NCBI GenBank assembly: GCA_963169815.1
Contig: CAUJDC010000003.1
Location: 1-33,797 of the forward strand
From: Patescibacteria group bacterium
Lineage (GTDB): Bacteria > Patescibacteriota > Gracilibacteria > UBA1369
Reading direction: 5' to 3'
Length of the DNA stretch: 33,797 nucleotides
A model generated the notes under the pieces. It saw only the letters and a program-made list of their open reading frames with translations. It was not told where the DNA came from and did no database searches. The translations under genes were made by a program, and so were the position numbers. Within the stretch, counting starts at the first letter, position 1. The number at the start of each line of letters is the position of its first letter. Positions 28,001 to 33,797 of the stretch are shown one piece after another.

Positions 28001-28844
28001 GGTAGGATTCTTGACTGTTACTGGCTGATAAGGTGATATTGTTTCCAATGGTTTGGGTAGTCGAGTCTATAAATTTGGCTATGATTGAAGGTTCACCCAA
28101 TGAATTAGTTTCTTCCCAAGTGACCATATATAGATAGTTACTATATGCTATATTGGCATGTTCAGCAGTAAGACTTTCGGAAGAATTTAATTGATGATTA
28201 TTAGCGTGAACTCTACTAAGATCATAAGTTAATTCTTGAGAATAAATATTGTAGTCTTGGCAACTACTATCACGACATCCCTGAAATACTACTGTAAAAT
28301 TGCTGCCTAAGTCTGTGCTTGAACTCAGATTTGCGGTGATTCTAGGTCTGGCAAAAGCATTAATGTTGCTTGAATCATTAACAACTATGCTGGCATGTTC
28401 AGCGAAATTTGATGTGTCGAAAGTCTTAGCTACTACAGTGGAACCGCCAATTTTGGGGTTTTTGACATAGCTAATTGCGAATGACGATTTCAAAAATGTT
28501 ATGTCTGGCGTGCTGAAAGTATAACTATTGCCACAATCTTCGTCGGCAGCAGTCGCCGCAGTTAATGGAAGTCCTGAACGATTATATAATTGATAGTAAA
28601 TACCTGAACAAGAGCCACTAGTCCTTAGCCATGTGTAGATTTGATTGCCGTACAAGTCACTATCACTACGCAAGTCTGAAACTTCTCCAGATTGAGGTAG
28701 ATTAATATTTACTTGAGGTATTTCATTGGGAGTGATGGCGGCTTTCGCTTTTTCTTCGGTCGGTAGATTTGCCAAACCTATAGATAGCAGAGTCAATGCT
28801 AAGGTTAGGAAAGATCCAATTGTAAGAAGTTTTTTATTTTTCAT
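25074..28844 (-). CDS. Giant (1256 aa) secreted protein with beta-propeller-like repeats and C-terminal WxL-like domain (B-type)
   Basis: Recurrent 'FVIAWQ....NIYYRVFNADG', 'YVITYENFNGNDWDVFYSLYDKYGNP'; C-terminal 'DLDGTDFDLTVSLTNLVNSS...GVYFGTITFTLI'. Confidence 0.7.
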   Translation of the reverse strand: MKNKKLLTIGSFLTLALTLLSIGLANLPTEEKAKAAITPNEIPQVNINLPQSGEVSDLRSDSDLYGNQIYTWLRTSGSCSGIYYQLYNRSGLPLTAATAADEDCGNSYTFSTPDITFLKSSFAISYVKNPKIGGSTVVAKTFDTSNFAEHASIVVNDSSNINAFARPRITANLSSSTDLGSNFTVVFQGCRDSSCQDYNIYSQELTYDLSRVHANNHQLNSSESLTAEHANIAYSNYLYMVTWEETNSLGEPSIIAKFIDSTTQTIGNNITLSASNSQESYPDIAASPDLIEENVLTAENNEGNLDSNFYIAYSRFASASNSTDIFIQKITCNNEFNFNSNTSTHVSCSTAARNGEVNIARASTESSNDLQPNISAFKNFYDIKQVDPYEDTSIDYFTVGWIANQPQLGSSDFIIRNYSNSLTQIGSQINLTTNISQSSGVAISSDAEGAFTASYVESNTGHSVLFPSEYLKRGTERLVNAPSSYAKTHPTTSVGPNGNYVITYENFNGNDWDVFYSLYDKYGNPIKIASYVGQTIEYNETGPKVDFFNEENNSSDYGKFVIAWQQEITGGNTNIYYRVFNADGSANTDEIIAHSNTGTDRESVDLAAGKNQQFILVWKEINSSNIEIKSSYHNGVEVIDNNVATGVVNNDTLNNPHVAISPQADGTTGPSGKSKFVVSWNTGYGTGKIKEGYLNSNTTVSLGSEQGVVGAVSDLSGGYNSELVGTTVTNDAFFYAITAMNVDYTFSAKAKVFGSSEQFDVPNSGSEDLHASVDPATGNIMTIGVDTIPYTNYLNKEQVILTQADVPLSKSGPTLMSSNYGNTFDLLEGHGQYGYIQNSTSPLYGGNVGILTSHNTTDIRNATVLYFGTDISTHFIVGNIYQASTSGTNSRVIYVGTNFVVMEEVDHSYIEGETLNNPDNDTIVSFEEAYDFYLNSAEGLNFNNGSFIHKTSNPTEIASVLASTDTLVVGLPNVGIASFTVGDSISHFTSDAFINASPTNYIPTTISELNIFNINGETRPYWIQKGPTFPVNLNFYYGQSIGYPDIDYNTSANTDDSKYAVATYAVTDGSDYLDTEGIYMQQINDPFTRGSTEDLSPITDQQINSGGKYIIVPQTIDFGNIGRGSSASVNFADLTPACLQVTDLDGTDFDLTVSLTNLVNSSLSSEIIPNTNFIISNNDGVNPEVQANYSFSSGSDVTLDPSTNLGENANLGTTQTLIRKSNNNTGSWTICPKAELSVQSDAASGVYFGTITFTLI

Positions 28845-30009
28845 GAGAAGATTTTTTCTTTGGCGGGATCTTGATTTTTTGTTTTGGAGAAATTACGTAA
28901 GGCGCTTTGATCTTGTTGATGCAGGCGATTAACTTCCAGTTGGTGTTACGCTCTTTGGCTAAATCGATTAAATTGTCGCCTGCCAGAACTGAATAATTTT
29001 CCCAATTTTTCAGAACTTTCTGATAGAAGCTTTGTCTAAATGACCAGCCAACGATCAAGAGTAGAGCAATTGAAGATAGCACGAGGAAGGGGATTAATGG
29101 GAAAAGGAATATTTTTACTTCTGCTTGTTCAGACAAAGTGACTCCATGGAGATTGTCTACACGTCCTTGGTCATCTTCTTGATAATAGATTTCGGCTTTG
29201 GCTGTGAAACTTCCAAAATGTCCTTGATGATGCCAAGTTGTTATTGGGGTAATGGTGCTTCCAGGAAGAGATTTACCCAGTTTTGTTTCTAGGGTTTGAA
29301 TTTTTGTTCCGAATGCGTCGTAGATATGTATAATTGCCTTTGGTTCAAAAGCTACATTGCCGCTGTTAGTAAAACTGAATTGGAAATTTGTGGCGTTGTT
29401 TTTTGCTGATTTCCAGGTAAAGCTGTTTAACTTGATATTTTCATTTACCTGGCCTGGGATGGTCAAATAAACGCGATTACCGGTTCTAGTGCGAATTTGG
29501 ATATTGCCTTGGCAGTTTCCTGAAACAGTTAAAACTTCGTCACATGGGCTGTCTGAAACTTCTTCGTTGATAATGCTACCGAAGTATTGGCCTGGTGTGA
29601 TGTCTTGAGGCACATTGATTTCGAATTTAACTTCGATATTTTCTTTCGGTGCTAAAGTTACAGAGGTTTTTTCCAGCTTTGTCCAAAGGCCAATGCCTTT
29701 TTGTTCTTCTTCCTGCATTTTTGGTGTAAAACTTCCTACTTGATTGGAGGTAGCGTCAGTAGCATAAAGCGAAATGGTTTCTGTTTCATTACCGATATTT
29801 CTGAGAATAACTGAGTCTTTGATGACTGTTCCAGGACTTTGGTAATAACGAAACCAGCTTTGATTGCCAGAGTAGATGTCTGGATTTTTAACTGTGGAAA
29901 CTATCACTGAACTAGCTAAAGAGATGTTGACAAAGAGTCCACACATAGCAATTAAGCTTAAACTCTTGAGGATGAAAAGAATGCTTTTTGGCCTGTAGAT
30001 TGGATTCAT
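28834..30009 (-). CDS. DUF916/WxIP-like protein with TM and C-terminal LysM-like domain (A-type), first gene of cluster
   Basis: 'IGLWTKLEKTSVTLAPKENIEVKFEINVPQDITPGQYFGSIINEE'; TM 'LIPFLVLSSIALLLIVGWSF'; 'YSVLAGDNLIDLAKERNTNWKLIACINKIKAPYVISPKQKIKIP'. Confidence 0.8.
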   Translation of the reverse strand: MNPIYRPKSILFILKSLSLIAMCGLFVNISLASSVIVSTVKNPDIYSGNQSWFRYYQSPGTVIKDSVILRNIGNETETISLYATDATSNQVGSFTPKMQEEEQKGIGLWTKLEKTSVTLAPKENIEVKFEINVPQDITPGQYFGSIINEEVSDSPCDEVLTVSGNCQGNIQIRTRTGNRVYLTIPGQVNENIKLNSFTWKSAKNNATNFQFSFTNSGNVAFEPKAIIHIYDAFGTKIQTLETKLGKSLPGSTITPITTWHHQGHFGSFTAKAEIYYQEDDQGRVDNLHGVTLSEQAEVKIFLFPLIPFLVLSSIALLLIVGWSFRQSFYQKVLKNWENYSVLAGDNLIDLAKERNTNWKLIACINKIKAPYVISPKQKIKIPPKKKSSHEK

Positions 30010-30047
30010 TTGATTTATGTCTCTATTTCACGTAAATATATCAGTTA

Positions 30048-30076
30048 ATTATAGCAAAAAATGGCTTTTGGGTCAA
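30048..30076 (-). promoter_or_regulatory. Strong promoter TTGACC-17-TATAAT (extended -10 TGc) for the surface cluster
   Basis: Minus strand -35 at 30071-30076, -10 at 30048-30053, about 31-nt 5' UTR. Confidence 0.75.
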
Positions 30077-30121
30077 AAGCTACTACTGGCAATTTCTATT
30101 GTTTTTCAAAAAGTAGATTCA

Positions 30122-30130
30122 TGTTATAAT
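30122..30130 (+). promoter_or_regulatory. Extended -10 element (TGtTATAAT) for the 30153 CDS
   Basis: tgttataat, 22 nt before the start; -35 poor. Confidence 0.5.
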
Positions 30131-30152
30131 TATGACTAGTTTGTAATTACTT

Positions 30153-32711
30153 ATGGTATTAGTTTTAAAAGAAGAAAAAGAGCAGGGGGATCAGCCCCGT
30201 TTGAAGGTAGATCCAGCGGTTGCGGTGCGCTTTGATTACTTGATGGACACGGCAAATCAGCTTTCAGACACAGAAATAGATTTGGAAATGAAAAAATTGA
30301 TTCAAAGAGAAAGTGCTTCAGTGTCCTTGAATAATATGATTAAGGGAATGGTAAGAGAATTTGGTTATACCAAAGCGCGTTTAAGCTTGGCTGAGTTGAT
30401 TAAAAGATTCGAAAAAAATAATTTGGCCGTTTTAATTTCGAAAAATTTCGCTAATTCGTTGCTGGATTTGGATACTGATCCGAGGATTAAGTCTGATCAA
30501 GAAGATGCTTTGTCAAAAGAAGCTCAAACTTTGATTGATGACAAAGTAATACGGTTGATTTTAGCTTTTTTAAAAGAAAAGGGTCTTAATAGCGCAGTGA
30601 CTCTTTATCAATTCTTGGCACAATTAAAAAGACGTTATCCAACAGTTTGTTTTAGTGAACTTTTTTCCAGATCTTTTCGTTTTCAGAGTCAGACTGATAT
30701 GGAGGCGACTACTTTGGTAACTAAAGTCACTGAAAAAATTGGAGATAGTTTTTCAGCTTTAGCAGGAGAAGCTTATTTAGATAAATTTAAAGAAGATAGT
30801 AGGGGCTTTGTAATGGGGTTTATGATGGGTCGGGTAATCAAGTTTGATGCACAGCAAAATAAGTCGACTTTTGACAGAAAAGAGTTCCATCGTTTAATGG
30901 AGTACTTAGATAGTGTGGGAGCCAATGTGGTTAGATTTGAAGAAGAAACTTTGTACGATTGGTTATTTGCAGAAAGTAGACAAATGAAAGCTTATATTGA
31001 TGAAAGAAAAGTTGAGGCTGAGCGTTTAGGAGTTAGAGATGATTTAGCAAAAGCTGGTACAGCTTTGGATGCAAGTAATCAAAAGGATAAGGATAAAATA
31101 TTTTTTGCCAATAGTTTTGATGTAAGGAGCTTCTACTCAGCCAATATCATGCCCGCTGTATTTAAGTTTTATTCTAAGAAAAAATCAAAAGTGAAAGGAC
31201 TTGAAGACGCTGATTTGTTGCATGATTTGAATGATGTTAATAATGTTGGTTTGTCTAATTATACTTTCCAACTCACTCGCTATTTGCAGGATCTGCTTAG
31301 AACTGGAAGGAAAAAACCTAAGGTTTTTATGGCTAAATTTAGAGAGATGTTTGGCTTTACTGATATACCAACTGGAGAAAGAAAGATTACGCAAAAACAT
31401 GTGGATGAGTTTATTGCCGTGAGTTTTAGAAGAGCTAGGATTAAATTTGAACGCTTGATGGAGCAGGCATTATTTTTTAGAGATGATGAGGAGGCTAGAG
31501 CTTTGTTGACTTATCCTAAAGAAATATTAGCTTGTGATAATTTGGTTGAACTGATTGAATATGTGCTTAACCCTGATGTTTTTATTGAAAAATATCCTCA
31601 ATATAAAAATGTTCCTAAGTATAGAGTAGCTTTTGCGGCTTCAGCTTTTTTGATGGATTTTTTGAAGACCAGTAAAAAAATGGTTGATGAAAGTTTTTTG
31701 AGCGCTGAGAAAAGACAAGATCTCGCTGAGAAAAATTTTGTTAAGGCTTTGGATATAAAAGTTTTAAAATCTTTGGATATTCCAATGCGCGTGATGGAAG
31801 CATTGGATGAGAATGGAAAATTGCGGATGATTCGTTATGAAGACAAGGCTGGAAAGTCTTACGAAAAGCCAGATTATAGAATGGTTTTTGAGCCAACTAA
31901 TGTTGAAGAATTCGCTCATATTATGCATGATTATAAAATGAGTGAGGCGGCAATGAAGACTTCTCCTAATGAAACCACTGAATTCTTTTGGGGAGGTGAA
32001 AAATTTCACCTTTTACCGGTAGAGAGGAAAAAGTTTCAAAAGGTAAAAATGAACATTAAATATCATACAATTGAAATTGATGAGGAGACTGGAGATAGAA
32101 TGTATGTTGAAAAGAAGCGTGAAGTGATAGCATTGATTTACTCTGGAGACGGTCGTCTAGTTCATCTTAAGAATAAATTCGATAGAATGATTACGGATGA
32201 TAGGGGGAAAGAAATTAGTGATGAGTGTAGAACAATGATTATTTTTGCCAATCAAGAAGATGAAGACGCTTTTAGAAAATTCCAACTAACTAAGCAAATT
32301 AGAGGAGTAGTAAAAGTAGATGATAATAGCCGTAATAGAAAAATCTCAACAAAAACCGGCCCTAAAACTGAAAAAGCTTCTGCGCAGGGTTTCAAGGAAG
32401 ATGAGCATTTTAAGACTGCTAAGAGATACCTGTTTCCAGAGCTGGTAGAAGGGTTGACAGTTGATGAAGATGGTAAAGAAGTCATCGGGCTAACGGTTTC
32501 AATGACTGGAGTTACAATGGAAATACAAGTAAATAGTCTTGATACTGCTTTGATTAGTAATTTGTCTAAGTACACGCCAGCTGATCATGATAAGTATAGG
32601 GCTAAAAGGACTTGGCCAGTACTCTTTAAATATTATTTTCCTCCGTATATCTTTGGTGATGCTTATAAGGTTTTGCAAGATCAGGGGATTTATACGCCAA
32701 AAAATAGATAA
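30153..32711 (+). CDS. Large (852 aa) cytoplasmic protein of unknown function
   Basis: Complete ORF with strong coding character, no signal peptide or TM, no motif recognised. Confidence 0.85.
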   Translation: MVLVLKEEKEQGDQPRLKVDPAVAVRFDYLMDTANQLSDTEIDLEMKKLIQRESASVSLNNMIKGMVREFGYTKARLSLAELIKRFEKNNLAVLISKNFANSLLDLDTDPRIKSDQEDALSKEAQTLIDDKVIRLILAFLKEKGLNSAVTLYQFLAQLKRRYPTVCFSELFSRSFRFQSQTDMEATTLVTKVTEKIGDSFSALAGEAYLDKFKEDSRGFVMGFMMGRVIKFDAQQNKSTFDRKEFHRLMEYLDSVGANVVRFEEETLYDWLFAESRQMKAYIDERKVEAERLGVRDDLAKAGTALDASNQKDKDKIFFANSFDVRSFYSANIMPAVFKFYSKKKSKVKGLEDADLLHDLNDVNNVGLSNYTFQLTRYLQDLLRTGRKKPKVFMAKFREMFGFTDIPTGERKITQKHVDEFIAVSFRRARIKFERLMEQALFFRDDEEARALLTYPKEILACDNLVELIEYVLNPDVFIEKYPQYKNVPKYRVAFAASAFLMDFLKTSKKMVDESFLSAEKRQDLAEKNFVKALDIKVLKSLDIPMRVMEALDENGKLRMIRYEDKAGKSYEKPDYRMVFEPTNVEEFAHIMHDYKMSEAAMKTSPNETTEFFWGGEKFHLLPVERKKFQKVKMNIKYHTIEIDEETGDRMYVEKKREVIALIYSGDGRLVHLKNKFDRMITDDRGKEISDECRTMIIFANQEDEDAFRKFQLTKQIRGVVKVDDNSRNRKISTKTGPKTEKASAQGFKEDEHFKTAKRYLFPELVEGLTVDEDGKEVIGLTVSMTGVTMEIQVNSLDTALISNLSKYTPADHDKYRAKRTWPVLFKYYFPPYIFGDAYKVLQDQGIYTPKNR

Positions 32712-32774
32712 GTTGTTGCGTCTACGCTCAGCTGTGGTAAGATGTTTTGGAAAATAAAAATATCAATTTTAGAG

Positions 32775-33797
32775 ATGCAGCTTCGAGGTCAAATATGGCT
32801 TAGGTCTATATTAAAGATGATCAGCATGATGCTGATACTTTCGTTGTTTACTAATGTTCTTCATGCTCAGGTTTTTGTGCAAAGTAATTCCAGTGTTGAT
32901 ATGAATTTGCGTTTGGTTCCTACATCCTTGGTTGTAACCCCTGCGAATGTGTCTGTAGCGGAGGGTGCTGCTGCTGTTCAATATACGGTCACAGCGAAAT
33001 ACGATTATGACGGTTTAACGATACCAATCCCTGATAAGGACGTTACCAATGACCCATTAACTGTTTGGAGCACTGGTAACAGTGGCGTGGCTTTTGTTAA
33101 CACTGTTGGCTCTGTAACTCCAGTTAGTGATTTGAATACTGGCAATGCGCCTGTTTCGATAATTGCTATTTATGGTGGTGTTTCTGGACAAACTACTTTA
33201 CAGGTAACTGGTGTTGTAGTCTCACCACCTGCAAATGGTGGTGGGGGAGGAGGAGGCGGTGGCGGCGGTGGCGGACATGATAATCCACCAGATAATGGCG
33301 GTGGCCAAGAAGGCCCACCGGAAGCGGAAAATAATCCGCCGAATAATCAAAGTCCGCCTGATCAAGAAACTGGTCCTGGGCAAACGAATCCACCAGGAAA
33401 CGCAAATCCTCCTGCTGCTGAACAACCAGTTGGCGGACAGATAATTACTAATAATGAAGGTCAAGTTCCAGTGGAAAATTTTGGCGTTATAGCTAATACT
33501 ACGACAGTTTTGCCAATGGAAAGGCCAGTCAAACCAGAGGAGACGATTACTGAACCAGAACTTTACCCGCCAATACAAACATTTGAAAAAAAAGGTATAA
33601 GTAGAGCCTTTGTAGTTGATAGAATTGCTAAAAAACTGAATTTGATTCAGTTAAGAAAGCCAATGCTGGATAAGTGTTATGCTGATTTGGCTAATTGTAC
33701 GAATATTTTTAGAATGTTTAGTAATTATGATGCTATAAGTTTGGATCCCAACGCTTTGAAATTATTTCCAGATATAGATGGAATCGTCGAAGAAGAT
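32775..33797 (+). CDS. Secreted protein (3' truncated by window): signal peptide, Ig-like domain, Gly13 and Pro/Asn/Gly-rich linker, possible SLH-like C-terminal region
   Basis: Open frame from ATG 32775 to window end (341 codons): 'MQLRGQIWLRSILKMISMMLILSLFTNVLHAQVFVQSN...LRLVPTSLVVTPANVSVAEG...'; absent from the ORF track because no stop falls in the window. Confidence 0.85.
   Translation, partial: MQLRGQIWLRSILKMISMMLILSLFTNVLHAQVFVQSNSSVDMNLRLVPTSLVVTPANVSVAEGAAAVQYTVTAKYDYDGLTIPIPDKDVTNDPLTVWSTGNSGVAFVNTVGSVTPVSDLNTGNAPVSIIAIYGGVSGQTTLQVTGVVVSPPANGGGGGGGGGGGGGHDNPPDNGGGQEGPPEAENNPPNNQSPPDQETGPGQTNPPGNANPPAAEQPVGGQIITNNEGQVPVENFGVIANTTTVLPMERPVKPEETITEPELYPPIQTFEKKGISRAFVVDRIAKKLNLIQLRKPMLDKCYADLANCTNIFRMFSNYDAISLDPNALKLFPDIDGIVEED

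Noticed and set aside
1-33797. Alternative genetic code (UGA = Gly, code 25, as in Gracilibacteria/Absconditabacteria)
   Set aside because: Long conserved ORFs are complete with UGA read as stop, and UGA ends genes such as the sigma factor (7990-7992); standard code 11 fits.

Overview
This AT-rich bacterial window is densely packed and mostly single-copy. Gene content and style (EF-P, tmRNA, SLH proteins, many small membrane/secreted proteins, strong TTGACA/TATAAT-like promoters, weak Shine-Dalgarno signals) suggest a Patescibacteria/CPR (possibly Peregrinibacteria-like) genome; that lineage is inference. The left part (1-9.1 kb) carries the 3' end of a LysRS/EpmA-like gene, efp, a 12-TM transporter fused to a HEAT-like tail, a tmRNA (ssrA), an SLH-anchored cupredoxin, a HIT-like protein, a GGQ rescue/release-factor-like protein, two coupled membrane proteins, and an ECF-type sigma factor with a putative anti-sigma partner. 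The main discovery candidate is the roughly 21 kb minus-strand block at 9135-30009. In it, DUF916/WxL-interacting-protein-like ('A') genes alternate with WxL-like surface-protein ('B') genes in at least three transcription units: A-LysM, giant B, A-TM, B, an A-B fusion, then giant B, A-LysM, then small B with its own canonical promoter, A-LysM, B, A-TM, and an O-antigen-ligase-like gene. It resembles the Csc (cell-surface complex) clusters of Gram-positives, but the conserved tryptophans of both WxL motifs appear replaced by Phe/Tyr. One gene fuses both partner types, and three A proteins place a LysM domain behind a TM segment, where it is predicted to be cytoplasmic. To the right are a divergent 852-aa orphan protein and a truncated secreted Gly/Pro-rich protein that the ORF track missed. 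All family assignments come from motif reading by eye; no searches were run.
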